Assembly (NCBI RefSeq): GCF_042492175.1
Contig: NZ_CP170453.1
Location: forward strand, 992,001 to 1,056,000
Direction: 5' to 3'
DNA: 64,000 nt
DNA from: CAJXSN01 sp947492235
Lineage (GTDB): Bacteria; Pseudomonadota; Alphaproteobacteria; Sphingomonadales; Sphingomonadaceae
Each line of letters starts with the position of its first letter. Positions within the stretch are counted from its first letter, which is position 1. The position numbers and the translations under genes were made by a program. Below are positions 37,106 to 45,206 of the stretch, piece by piece. Below the pieces are notes generated by a model, which saw nothing but the letters and a program-made list of their open reading frames with translations, did no database searches and was not told the DNA's origin.

Positions 37106-38409
37106 GCGCTCTTCGCAAAGCAATTCGCATCGCGCTGACCGGCACCGCCGCAGCAGCCCTCGGCGTTTCTGCCTCGGCGCAGGACTTCGCCATTACCGGA
37201 GCAACTGTGGCAACCGGCGACGGCTCGCAGCCGGTCGAGAATGCCACCGTGGTGGTGCGCGGCGGCAAGGTCGTCGCTGCAGGCGCGGGCGTCAGCGTTC
37301 CTGCGGGCGTCACCGTGCTCGACGGCACCGGCAGCTGGGTCACGCCTGGCATCTTCATGCCGCTGACCGATCTGGGCCTCTACGACGTCGGAGCGGTCAG
37401 CGAAAGCAACGATATCCGCGCGGGCGACAGCCCTTTCAGTGCCGCGCTCGATGCTTCGACGGCGGTCAATTACGCCTCCCAGCATGTCGCGGTCAGCCGG
37501 GTCGGCGGGGTGACGCGGGCGTCCATCACCACGGCCCCGGCAGGCTCGATCTTCGCTGGCCAAGGGGCTGTGATCGACACCGGCAGCGATCCGCAGCCGG
37601 TGGTGAAGGCGCGCGCGTTCCAGATGGTGGCACTGGGCGAGCGCGGCGCGCGTCTGGCCGGTGGCAGCCGGGTCGCCGCCTTTGCCGAGTTCGCCAATGC
37701 CCTGCGCGAGGCGCGCGATTACGCGAATGGCCGGTGGGACGCGGAGAGCGCCCATCTGACCCGCTCCGATGCTGCCGCGCTGGGACCGGTGCTGAGCGGC
37801 GCGCAGCCGCTTTATATCTATGTCGAGCGGGCCTCGGACATCCGCGCCGTCATCGGTTTGCAGAGCACCTATCCCAATCTCGATCTGGTGCTGGTGGGCG
37901 TGAGCGAGGGCTGGCTGGTTGCGAATGAAATCGCAGCCTCCGGCATTCCGGTGATCGCCGATCCGCTGGACAATCTGCCATCCAGTTTCGAGCAATTGGC
38001 GGCCACGCAGAGCAATGTCGGCCGGATGGTCGATGCAGGCGTGAAAGTGGCGATTGGCGGACTTTCGGGCGGGATCACCGGACCGCGCACGGCCCCGCAA
38101 TTTGCCGGCAACCTTGTCGCGCTGTCGAGCGTGCCGGGCGCAACCGGGCTAAGCTGGGGCGAGGCATTGGCGTCGATCACATCCATTCCCGCTGCAATCT
38201 CCGGTTATGGTGGGCGCTACGGCGTGCTGGCGCCGGGTGCAGCAGGTGACGTCGTAGTATGGGACGGCGACCCGTTGGAGGTCTCCTCCGCACCGGTGCG
38301 CGTCTTTATCGACGGTGTGGAGCAGCCGCTCAGCAATCACCAGACGCGCCTGCGCGAGCGGTACCGCGATCTGGACGAGAGCGATCTTCCCAAAGCCTAT
38401 GACTGGTGA
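37102..38409 (+). CDS. Amidohydrolase-fold protein lacking the metal motif
   Basis: 435 residues with a signal peptide ending ASAQ near residue 27. The N-terminal beta-sandwich (GATVATGDGSQPVENATVVVRGGKVVAAG) and the C-terminal return (LAPGAAGDVVVWDGDPLE) are plainly amidohydrolase. At the HxH site, where the partner has IDIHSH, it reads IFMPLTDL, and no replacement His cluster or terminal Asp is seen. It therefore probably cannot bind the catalytic metals in the usual way. The start overlaps the stop of the intact enzyme by four bases, suggesting a structural or regulatory partner in one complex. Confidence 0.85.
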   Translation: MSALRKAIRIALTGTAAAALGVSASAQDFAITGATVATGDGSQPVENATVVVRGGKVVAAGAGVSVPAGVTVLDGTGSWVTPGIFMPLTDLGLYDVGAVSESNDIRAGDSPFSAALDASTAVNYASQHVAVSRVGGVTRASITTAPAGSIFAGQGAVIDTGSDPQPVVKARAFQMVALGERGARLAGGSRVAAFAEFANALREARDYANGRWDAESAHLTRSDAAALGPVLSGAQPLYIYVERASDIRAVIGLQSTYPNLDLVLVGVSEGWLVANEIAASGIPVIADPLDNLPSSFEQLAATQSNVGRMVDAGVKVAIGGLSGGITGPRTAPQFAGNLVALSSVPGATGLSWGEALASITSIPAAISGYGGRYGVLAPGAAGDVVVWDGDPLEVSSAPVRVFIDGVEQPLSNHQTRLRERYRDLDESDLPKAYDW

Positions 38410-38416
38410 GACTTCG

Positions 38417-38911
38417 ATGAGAACAACTTTTATTGCCCTTGGCGCTGCGGCGCTGGCCGTGGGCGCAGTGACGTTCGCCCAAACGCCCGAACGCCCGCAA
38501 ATGTCGATGGAATGGCACAGCGCGCAGCAGACGGCGCTGGCGACACGGGCTGCCTCGGGCGAATGGCGCGCCCTGGACGGCGGCCTCCTGTGGCGCCGCA
38601 TCGAAGGCGACGGAACAGGCGCTAAACCCTCTGTCGAAGACACGGTCACAGTCCACTATGCGGGTACCTTCATCGATGGCGAGACGTTCGACAGCTCCTT
38701 CGACCGGGGACAGCCTGCGACCTTCCCGCTCGGGCGGCTGATACCGGCATGGCAAATGGCCATCCCCGAAATGGGTATAGGCGACACCATCGAACTCGCC
38801 GCCCCCGCGACGCTGGCCTACGGGCCGGTCGGCAGAGGCCCGATACCCGGCGGTGCGACCCTGCTTTTCAAGGTCCAGCTGATCGGCATCGAGGGGCAGG
38901 CTGGACAATAA
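38417..38911 (+). CDS. FKBP-type peptidyl-prolyl isomerase, exported
   Basis: 164 residues with an N-terminal signal (to about residue 21). The FKBP domain reads VTVHYAGTFIDGETFDSS, then LIPAWQMAIPEMGIGD and LAYGPVG, closing with TLLFKVQLIGI. It should catalyse proline isomerisation in the periplasm. It starts 7 bases after the second amidohydrolase, so it is probably co-transcribed with the peptide genes. Confidence 0.92.
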   Translation: MRTTFIALGAAALAVGAVTFAQTPERPQMSMEWHSAQQTALATRAASGEWRALDGGLLWRRIEGDGTGAKPSVEDTVTVHYAGTFIDGETFDSSFDRGQPATFPLGRLIPAWQMAIPEMGIGDTIELAAPATLAYGPVGRGPIPGGATLLFKVQLIGIEGQAGQ

Positions 38912-38953
38912 GTTTTATTATGCTACCTAGTTTCCTCTGATGGGAGAGGAACC

Positions 38954-39640
38954 TTGGAGCAGGTACTGCTAAACCTTGTCGCGGCCAATGTGGCTTTTGT
39001 CGGAACGCATTTCGCGCTGTCGCATCCGCTGCGCGCTACCATTGTGAGGGGCATCGGCGATGGCGGCTTCCAGATTGTCTATAATCTCGTGGCTGCGGCA
39101 ACTCTCGCGTGGGTCTATCTGGCTTTCACCGCCACCGATGGCGGTGCGCCGCTGTGGGGCGGGTTCGGCGACGGCGTGTGGATCGCCGCGAGTGTGCTGA
39201 CATTCCTGGGTTCGGTGCTGTTTGTAGGGTCCGTCGTCCGGCCCAATCCTGCTCTCCCCACGCCCATCGCGGCCGAGCAGGCAGCGGGGCAGCCCCAAGG
39301 CGCGCTGCGCGTCACGCGCCATCCGATGATGTGGGGCTTTGCGCTGTGGGCGCTGGCCCACCTCGTCGCCGCGCCGACGCCGCGCACGCTGATAACGATG
39401 GGAGCGATCGGTTTCCTCGCGCTGGTCGGGGCGAAAATGCAAGACGCCAAGAAGCGCGCGCAGATGGGTGAGGCCTGGGCAAACTGGGAAGCGCAAACGA
39501 GCTATGCGCCCCGCCTGTCGCAAGTGGGCGCCATCGGGGTGGTGCCATGGATCGGCGGAGCGCTAATCTGGCTGGCGATTTCCTATGCGCATATGCCCGC
39601 AGGCGGCATCGCGGCCGGCGCGTGGCGGTGGCTGGGTTAG
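38954..39640 (+). CDS. NnrU family membrane protein (TTG start)
   Basis: 228 residues with about six membrane segments. The NnrU signature is seen in ALRVTRHPMMWGFALWALAHL and in the preceding FVGSVVRPNP. NnrU was linked to nitrite/nitric oxide metabolism in denitrifiers, but most relatives are isoprenylcysteine-methyltransferase-like proteins of unknown role. The start is TTG, behind a strong GGGAGAGGAACC; no in-frame ATG lies nearby. It ends overlapping, tail to tail, with the 71-residue gene by four bases. Confidence 0.83.
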   Translation: MEQVLLNLVAANVAFVGTHFALSHPLRATIVRGIGDGGFQIVYNLVAAATLAWVYLAFTATDGGAPLWGGFGDGVWIAASVLTFLGSVLFVGSVVRPNPALPTPIAAEQAAGQPQGALRVTRHPMMWGFALWALAHLVAAPTPRTLITMGAIGFLALVGAKMQDAKKRAQMGEAWANWEAQTSYAPRLSQVGAIGVVPWIGGALIWLAISYAHMPAGGIAAGAWRWLG

Positions 39641-39852
39641 GCCAACCTGACGTACTTGGCTAACCTCATACCTTTCCGAACTTCAGTGGCATATGAGTCA
39701 TCGATATCCGATGCTTGGACGACGCGCGTCGCGGCGTCTCCAATTTCTTCGGCATATTCGATCCCAAACAGATGGATTTGAGTTACCCGCTCTCCTGTGG
39801 CGGCGTTGGCAACGCGCTCGCTAAGCAGAGTAGCCAAATCTTCTATCTGCAT
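39637..39852 (-). CDS. Small 71-residue protein of unknown function, low GC
   Basis: 71 residues, acidic overall and predicted soluble and helical, with no motif that I recognise. Its ATG shares a base with the dxs stop (TAATG) and its stop overlaps the NnrU stop by four bases (TTAG), so it fills the gap exactly. Base composition is clearly lower in GC than its neighbours. Both features make it likely real but possibly a recent arrival. It would be translated from the dxs message. Confidence 0.6.
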   Translation of the reverse strand: MQIEDLATLLSERVANAATGERVTQIHLFGIEYAEEIGDAATRVVQASDIDDSYATEVRKGMRLAKYVRLA

Positions 39853-41789
39853 TAAGCCCGCGCCTCTTCCACGCCTGCCGAGTTATGCCGCAGCGCGGTC
39901 AGCACGGTGTCCACGATATGGGGCGCGTTGAGGCCGGCTTCGTCATATTGTTTCATCGGATCGTCGTGATCGATGAAGGTGTCGGGCAAGCGGAGCGTGC
40001 GGATTTTGAGGCCCGTATCGGTCAGACCCTCGTCCGAGGCGTGGGTGAGCACATGGGCGCCGAGGCCGCCGATGGCGCCTTCCTCCACCGTCACCACGAC
40101 TTCATGGCTGCGCATCAGCTTCTCGATCAGATCGGTATCGAGCGGCTTGGCAAAGCGTAGATCGGCGACCGTTGCCGAGAGGCCCTTGGCCTCCAGCTGA
40201 TCGGCGGCCTTAAGGCTTTCGGCGAGACGCGTGCCGAGAGACAGCAGCGCGACCTTGGTACCTTCGCGCACGATCCGGCCCTTGCCGATTTCGAGCTTCT
40301 GCGGAACCTCGGGCAATTCCACGCCCACGCCGTTGCCGCGCGGATAGCGCAGGGCAATCGGGCCATCGTCATATTCGGCGGCAGTGTAGGTCATATGGAC
40401 CAGCTCCGCCTCGTCCGCCGCGGCCATCACCACCATGTTAGGCAGGGTCGCGAGATAGGTGATGTCGAAGCTGCCCGCATGGGTCGCGCCATCCGCGCCG
40501 ACCAGTCCCGCCCGGTCAATGGCAAAGCGCACCGGCAGATTCTGGATCGCCACATCGTGGACAACCTGATCATAGGCGCGCTGCAGGAATGTCGAATAAA
40601 TCGCGGCGAAGGGGCGCATGCCCTGCGCGGCAAGTCCGGCGGCGAAAGTCACACCGTGCTGCTCGGCAATGCCGACATCGAAGCTGCGTTCAGGGTGAGC
40701 AGCGGCGAATTTGTCGACCCCCGTCCCGCTCGGCATCGCGGCGGTAATCGCGCAGATGCGTTTGTCCGTCTCGGCGAGCTTGGCCAGCGTTTCGCCGAAC
40801 ACATTCTGGTAGGCGGGCGGCCCCGGTTTGCCCTTGGCTTTTTCCCCAGTCACCACATCGAATTTGGGCACGCCGTGATATTTGTCGGCGCTGTCCTCGG
40901 CGGGCTGGTAACCCTTACCCTTGGTCGTGACGACATGGATCAGGACGGGGCCCTGCTCGCTGTCGCGCACATTCTCCAGCACCGGGACAAGATGATCGAG
41001 ATTGTGCCCGTCAATCGGGCCGACATAATAGAAGCCCAGTTCCTCGAACAGCGTGCCGCCCGTGACGAGGCCGCGCGTTAGTTCCTCCGCTTTGCCGAGC
41101 GATTTGTGCACCCGGCGCGAGAGTTTCTTGGCCATTTTCGAAGCCATGCTGCGCAGGCCGAGATATTCGCTGCTCGACACCATGCGCGCCAGATAGGCGC
41201 TGAGCCCGCCGACCGGCGGCGCGATCGACATGTCGTTATCGTTCAGGATCACGACCAGCCGGTTGCCTGCCTGCTCGGCATTGTTCATCGCTTCATAGGC
41301 CATCCCCGCGCTCATCGCGCCATCGCCGATCACCGCGATTCCGCGCCCCGGGGCGTTGTTCAGCTTGTTCGCCACGGCAAAGCCCAGTGCCGCGCTGATC
41401 GAGGTGCTGGAATGCGCCGCGCCGAACGGGTCGTATTCGCTCTCGCTGCGCTTGGTAAAGCCGCTGAGCCCGCCGCCCTGCCGCAGGGTGCGGATACGGT
41501 CACGCCGCCCGGTCAGGATCTTGTGGGGATACGCCTGATGACCAACATCGAAGATCAGTTTGTCGTCCGGCGTGTTAAACACATAATGGATTGCCGTCGT
41601 GAGCTCGACCACACCCAGTCCGGAGCCGAGATGGCCGCCGGTACTGCCGACCGCGCTGATCATCTCTGCGCGCAATTCATCCGACAGCTGGCGCAATTGG
41701 TCCGGAGCCAATTTGCGCAGATCATCGGGAGTATCAACGGTGTCGAGCAGCGGCGTATTGGGCCGTGTGTTGTCAGGTCGTGAAGTCAT
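39852..41789 (-). CDS. dxs: 1-deoxy-D-xylulose-5-phosphate synthase
   Basis: 645 residues, standard length. The thiamine-diphosphate motif GDGAMSAGMAYEAMNN and N-terminal SVGSTGGHLGS-type block (here AVGSTGGHLGS) are present, as is the pyrimidine-domain FDVGIAEQH with its catalytic Glu. It condenses pyruvate and glyceraldehyde 3-phosphate, the first step of the MEP isoprenoid pathway, feeding carotenoids and quinones. It follows the Zur-like gene by 60 bases, and a small gene overlaps its stop. Confidence 0.97.
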   Translation of the reverse strand: MTSRPDNTRPNTPLLDTVDTPDDLRKLAPDQLRQLSDELRAEMISAVGSTGGHLGSGLGVVELTTAIHYVFNTPDDKLIFDVGHQAYPHKILTGRRDRIRTLRQGGGLSGFTKRSESEYDPFGAAHSSTSISAALGFAVANKLNNAPGRGIAVIGDGAMSAGMAYEAMNNAEQAGNRLVVILNDNDMSIAPPVGGLSAYLARMVSSSEYLGLRSMASKMAKKLSRRVHKSLGKAEELTRGLVTGGTLFEELGFYYVGPIDGHNLDHLVPVLENVRDSEQGPVLIHVVTTKGKGYQPAEDSADKYHGVPKFDVVTGEKAKGKPGPPAYQNVFGETLAKLAETDKRICAITAAMPSGTGVDKFAAAHPERSFDVGIAEQHGVTFAAGLAAQGMRPFAAIYSTFLQRAYDQVVHDVAIQNLPVRFAIDRAGLVGADGATHAGSFDITYLATLPNMVVMAAADEAELVHMTYTAAEYDDGPIALRYPRGNGVGVELPEVPQKLEIGKGRIVREGTKVALLSLGTRLAESLKAADQLEAKGLSATVADLRFAKPLDTDLIEKLMRSHEVVVTVEEGAIGGLGAHVLTHASDEGLTDTGLKIRTLRLPDTFIDHDDPMKQYDEAGLNAPHIVDTVLTALRHNSAGVEEARA

Positions 41790-41849
41790 AGGCTGCAGTG
41801 CTTACACCGGACAACACGGCCTGTCGATGAACGAGAACAGGTGAAATTG

Positions 41850-42317
41850 TCAGGCGCATTCGGCGCACAGGCCGCGCAGCTCCACCACCGGTCGGACATC
41901 GAAAAAGCCCTTGTCCCGGCCCGCCTGCCGCAAAGCGCCGGTCAGCGCGTCATTGTCGAAATGGCTGGCCGTGCCGCAATCGTCGCAGATCAGGAAAACG
42001 CAATCATGGCGGCAACCCGGGTGGGTGTTGACGAGGAAGGCATTGGCGCTCTCGATTCTGTTCGCGAGATTGCCGCTGACGAAGATATCGAGGATCCGGT
42101 ACACGCTGTTGGGCGCGACGCGGCTGCCGCGTTTGGCAGAGAGATTATCCGCGATATCATAAGCGGACACGGGGCGATTGTGCCGCGCCAGTTCCTCGAA
42201 CACCTCGGCCCGCATACCGGTCCAGCGTTCACCGCTGGATTCAAGCGATGCCTTGGCCGCCTGCGCCAGTTCCGCGCCTGCCAGTTCCTTATGTCCCGAT
42301 GCGTGCGTAGTGCTCAT
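41850..42317 (-). CDS. zur: Fur family regulator, Zur-like
   Basis: 155 residues. The winged helix includes VAPNSVYRILDIFV. The C-terminal dimer domain has the two structural zinc pairs CDDC (111-114) and CAEC (151-154), and HPGCRHDCVFLIC is typical of Zur rather than Fur or PerR. Zur represses zinc-uptake genes when zinc is plentiful. No zinc transporter is adjacent. It lies between msrA and dxs on the same strand. A TATATA sequence just upstream could be a -10 box. Confidence 0.82.
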   Translation of the reverse strand: MSTTHASGHKELAGAELAQAAKASLESSGERWTGMRAEVFEELARHNRPVSAYDIADNLSAKRGSRVAPNSVYRILDIFVSGNLANRIESANAFLVNTHPGCRHDCVFLICDDCGTASHFDNDALTGALRQAGRDKGFFDVRPVVELRGLCAECA

Positions 42318-42371
42318 GGCACTGTATATAGCGATGCTCGGTCCGGTGCGCCACTCGCAGTGTGATCCGGT

Positions 42372-43052
42372 CTAGTTCCGGCGAAAAGCGGAACGGTAAT
42401 GCTCGGGATAATATTGCGCCAGAGCGCGGACCTTGGGCTTGTCCCAGCGCAGAATGTATCCATGGCGCGGGTTCTTCGCCATGAAATCCTGATGGTATCC
42501 CTCCGCCGGATAGAATGTTTTGGCGGGCGAGATACCGGTGACGATAGGGCGTGACCATTTGCCCGACCGCTTCATCTGGGAGAGATAGCTGGCAGCGACC
42601 TTGCGTTGCTCGGCATTCACCGGGATGAGCGCGGCGTTGTAGTGCGGGCCGCGATCCGGGCCCTGACGGTTTTTCAGAGTGGGATCGGCAACGACCGAAA
42701 AGAAGATCCGCACCAGCTGGTCATAGCGCACGACTTTGGGGTCGTAGGTGACTTTCACCGCCTCGACATGATTGGTGAGGCCGTTGGAGACGAGCTTGTA
42801 ATCCGCCTGCCGTTTCGAGCCGCCGTGATAGCCGGACACGGCGCTGGTCACACCTTTCACATGGCTGAACACGCCTTCGACGCCCCAGAAGCAGCCGCCG
42901 GCAAAGATCGCGGTTTTCAGGCCGCTGGATTCCTCGGCAATGACGGCGGGTTTGGGGGCCTTGAAATGGTTCTCCGCCGCGATGGCGGTTTCCTGACAGC
43001 CGCTCAGCGCCAGACCGGCTGCGGCGAGGAGCGGGAACACAGCGCGGCGCAT
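42372..43052 (-). CDS. msrA: Peptide-methionine (S)-S-oxide reductase, lipoprotein
   Basis: 226 residues. The signal ends LSGC (Cys19), so the enzyme is predicted to be lipid-anchored. The MsrA domain starts with GGCFWGVEGVF, which holds the catalytic Cys. VSGYHGG and YNAALIPV follow, and EGYHQDF is also conserved. It repairs Met-S-sulfoxide in envelope proteins. No resolving cysteine is present: beyond the lipobox Cys, the catalytic one is the only cysteine. Its ATG overlaps the stop of a 51-residue gene (TAATG). Confidence 0.93.
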   Translation of the reverse strand: MRRAVFPLLAAAGLALSGCQETAIAAENHFKAPKPAVIAEESSGLKTAIFAGGCFWGVEGVFSHVKGVTSAVSGYHGGSKRQADYKLVSNGLTNHVEAVKVTYDPKVVRYDQLVRIFFSVVADPTLKNRQGPDRGPHYNAALIPVNAEQRKVAASYLSQMKRSGKWSRPIVTGISPAKTFYPAEGYHQDFMAKNPRHGYILRWDKPKVRALAQYYPEHYRSAFRRN

Positions 43053-43207
43053 TATTGCACCGTCGCGGCGATAGCCTGCGGAATGGCGGCAAGATCACCG
43101 CCGGTCATCTGGGCTCCAACCAGCATGGCTCCGATCAGGAAGCCGATGGCAAAGCTGCGGTAAAGGTCGGGTCGGAACAGGCCCATGGCGACATCTTTCG
43201 TTTGCAT
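43052..43207 (-). CDS. 51-residue single-span membrane protein upstream of msrA
   Basis: A short frame with ATG at 43207 and a stop that shares one base with the msrA start (TAATG). The product has one hydrophobic helix (SFAIGFLIGAMLVGAQM) after a basic segment (FRPDLYRS) and a short polar tail. An internal Met at residue 8, behind GAAAGA, may be the true start. I do not know the family. Exact coupling to msrA and a plausible membrane topology argue that it is real; size makes this uncertain. Confidence 0.55.
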   Translation of the reverse strand: MQTKDVAMGLFRPDLYRSFAIGFLIGAMLVGAQMTGGDLAAIPQAIAATVQ

Positions 43208-43570
43208 CTGTTGATCGTGTGCCACCGGATGTAGTGTCCGGTCGCTTGCATTCAGGTGAATGCCACGCTGGATGAACAGTCATTCGCGGTGAACCGTGTT
43301 TGGGTTACATTTTTTCTTTTCGCGCCCCCATCCGGGCACGCGTCCTCGGTGCTGTTCCTCCCTTCGGTCGAGCACCTGCGGGGCGGCCGCGTGGCCTTGC
43401 GGCCCGCTGGTCGCGGGCCGTTCTCCGCCACAGACTTGCTGGCTTAGAATGGTCCGGGGCTACTAGGCCCCGCAAGGCCGACCGGCCGCCCGCAGCGACG
43501 CGACCTTCAGGTCGCATGAGCGAGGAAAGCCTAAGGGAGCGGATGCCCTGCGCCCGCAGGGCCAAGCAGA
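43208..43570. other. Hairpin-rich intergenic element with no convincing gene
   Basis: 363 bases hold at least seven perfect inverted repeats: 43224-43229/43237-43242, 43248-43253/43258-43263, 43348-43353/43371-43376, 43400-43407/43413-43420 (8 bp, 5-base loop), 43455-43460/43467-43472, 43500-43505/43510-43515 (4-base loop) and 43545-43551/43556-43562 (7 bp). A T-rich stretch lies at 43308-43320. Short open frames on both strands give Arg/Ala-rich translations of the kind produced by structured GC-rich DNA, so I do not call a gene. It separates purH from the msrA unit on the minus strand and may be a dispersed repeat or structured RNA. Confidence 0.6.
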
Positions 43571-45160
43571 CTAATGCCTAAAATGCCGCATTCCGGTGAA
43601 CACCATGGCGAGGCCATGCTCGTTGGCGGCAGCGATCACTTCGTCGTCGCGGATCGAACCGCCGGGCTGGATGATCGCGGTTGCACCGGCTTCGGCGGCA
43701 GCGAGCAGGCCGTCGGCGAAGGGGAAGAATGCGTCCGACGCAACCGCGCTTCCCACAGTGCGCGGCTGGTCCCATTCGTATTTCTCGGCGGCTTCGGCGG
43801 CCTTCATTGCGGCAATACGGCTGGAATCGCGGCGGTTCATTTGGCCTGCACCGATGCCCGCCGTCGCACCGTCCTTGGCGTAGACGATCGCATTGGATTT
43901 GACGTGCCGCGCCACGGTCCATGCGAACAGGCAGTCCTTCAGCTCCTGTGGCGTCGGCTCGCGCTCGGTGACGATTTTCAGATCGCTTTCCGAAATCGCC
44001 CCGTTATCGCGCGACTGGACCAGCAATCCGCCGGTGATCGGCTTGATTGCCAATCCCCCCCGGCGAGGATCGGGCATTTCGCCGGTGATCAGCAGCCGCA
44101 GATTCTTCTTCTTGGCGAAGACCGCACGCGCCGCATCGTCCGCGCCGGGGGCGACGACCACTTCGGTGAAAATCTTGGCAATGGCCTCGGCGGTGGGGCC
44201 ATCCAAGGGCCGGTTAACCGCGACGATGCCGCCAAAAGCCGAGACGCTATCGCAAGCAAGAGCGCCTTCCCAGGCGGCCAGCAGTGTCGGGGCCTGGGCC
44301 ACACCGCACGGATTGGCGTGTTTGACGATCACCACAGCGGGATCGCCGCCGCCAAACTCGGCACACAATTCCAGCGCAGCGTCCGCATCGGCCAGATTGT
44401 TGTAGCTCAGTTCCTTGCCCTGCACCTGCTCGGCCTGCGCAATGCCCTGCGCGTGCGGGCCGACAGGGGTGTAAAGCGCCGCCTTCTGGTGCGGGTTTTC
44501 GCCATAGCGCAATTCGGTCGGCGCGCGGCCATTGATTGCGAGCATATCGGGGAACATCTGTCCCTGATCGGCGAAGGCAAACCACTGGCTGATCATCGAA
44601 TCGTAAGCCGCCGTCGCGCCGAAGGCCTTGGCCGCCATGCGCTTGCGAAAATCCATCGTGGTCGCACCGTCATGAGCCGCCAGTTCCTCGCCCAGCGCGC
44701 CGTAATCGGCAGGATCGGTCACAATCGTGACATAACGGTGATTTTTAGCCGCAGAGCGAACCATACTGGGCCCGCCAATATCAATATTCTCGATAATCTC
44801 GTCCCGCTCCGCGCCCCGCATCACGGTCGCCTCGAACGGGTAGAGATTGACCACCACCAGATCGATTGCACCGATCCCGTGCGCCTCCATCGCCGCAGCG
44901 TGGTCGGCATCATCGCGCACGGCCAGCAATCCGCCATGGACCATCGGATGCAGCGTCTTGACCCGGCCATCCATCATCTCGGGAAAATCGGTAATCTCGG
45001 AGATATCGCGCACGTCCAGACCCGCATCGCGCAGCATCTTCGCGGTGCCGCCGGTGGAGATCAGCTCCACGCCCGCTTTCGCCAGCTTGCCCGCAAGATC
45101 GGCCAGACCGGTCTTGTCGGACACCGAGAGGAGCGCCCGCCGGATCGTAACGTCAGCCAT
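43571..45160 (-). CDS. purH: Bifunctional AICAR transformylase/IMP cyclohydrolase
   Basis: 529 residues, standard length. The N-terminal MGS-like cyclohydrolase domain (ALLSVSDKTGLADLA, then ELISTGGTAKML) and the C-terminal transformylase with the catalytic VKHANPCG are complete. It performs the last two steps of IMP synthesis. It lies 46 bases after the heparinase-like gene and forms one run with rpe. A GC hairpin (43545-43562) follows 8 bases after the stop but has no T tract. Confidence 0.97.
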   Translation of the reverse strand: MADVTIRRALLSVSDKTGLADLAGKLAKAGVELISTGGTAKMLRDAGLDVRDISEITDFPEMMDGRVKTLHPMVHGGLLAVRDDADHAAAMEAHGIGAIDLVVVNLYPFEATVMRGAERDEIIENIDIGGPSMVRSAAKNHRYVTIVTDPADYGALGEELAAHDGATTMDFRKRMAAKAFGATAAYDSMISQWFAFADQGQMFPDMLAINGRAPTELRYGENPHQKAALYTPVGPHAQGIAQAEQVQGKELSYNNLADADAALELCAEFGGGDPAVVIVKHANPCGVAQAPTLLAAWEGALACDSVSAFGGIVAVNRPLDGPTAEAIAKIFTEVVVAPGADDAARAVFAKKKNLRLLITGEMPDPRRGGLAIKPITGGLLVQSRDNGAISESDLKIVTEREPTPQELKDCLFAWTVARHVKSNAIVYAKDGATAGIGAGQMNRRDSSRIAAMKAAEAAEKYEWDQPRTVGSAVASDAFFPFADGLLAAAEAGATAIIQPGGSIRDDEVIAAANEHGLAMVFTGMRHFRH

Positions 45161-45206
45161 AGAAATTCAGTCCCGTTTGAAAATCACTCTGCCGCAGGCC
45201 GCAGCT

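Noticed and set aside
43300..43581. Short Arg-rich frames on both strands in the hairpin-rich gap
   Set aside because: Composition follows the GC-rich inverted repeats; no ribosome site and no plausible fold.
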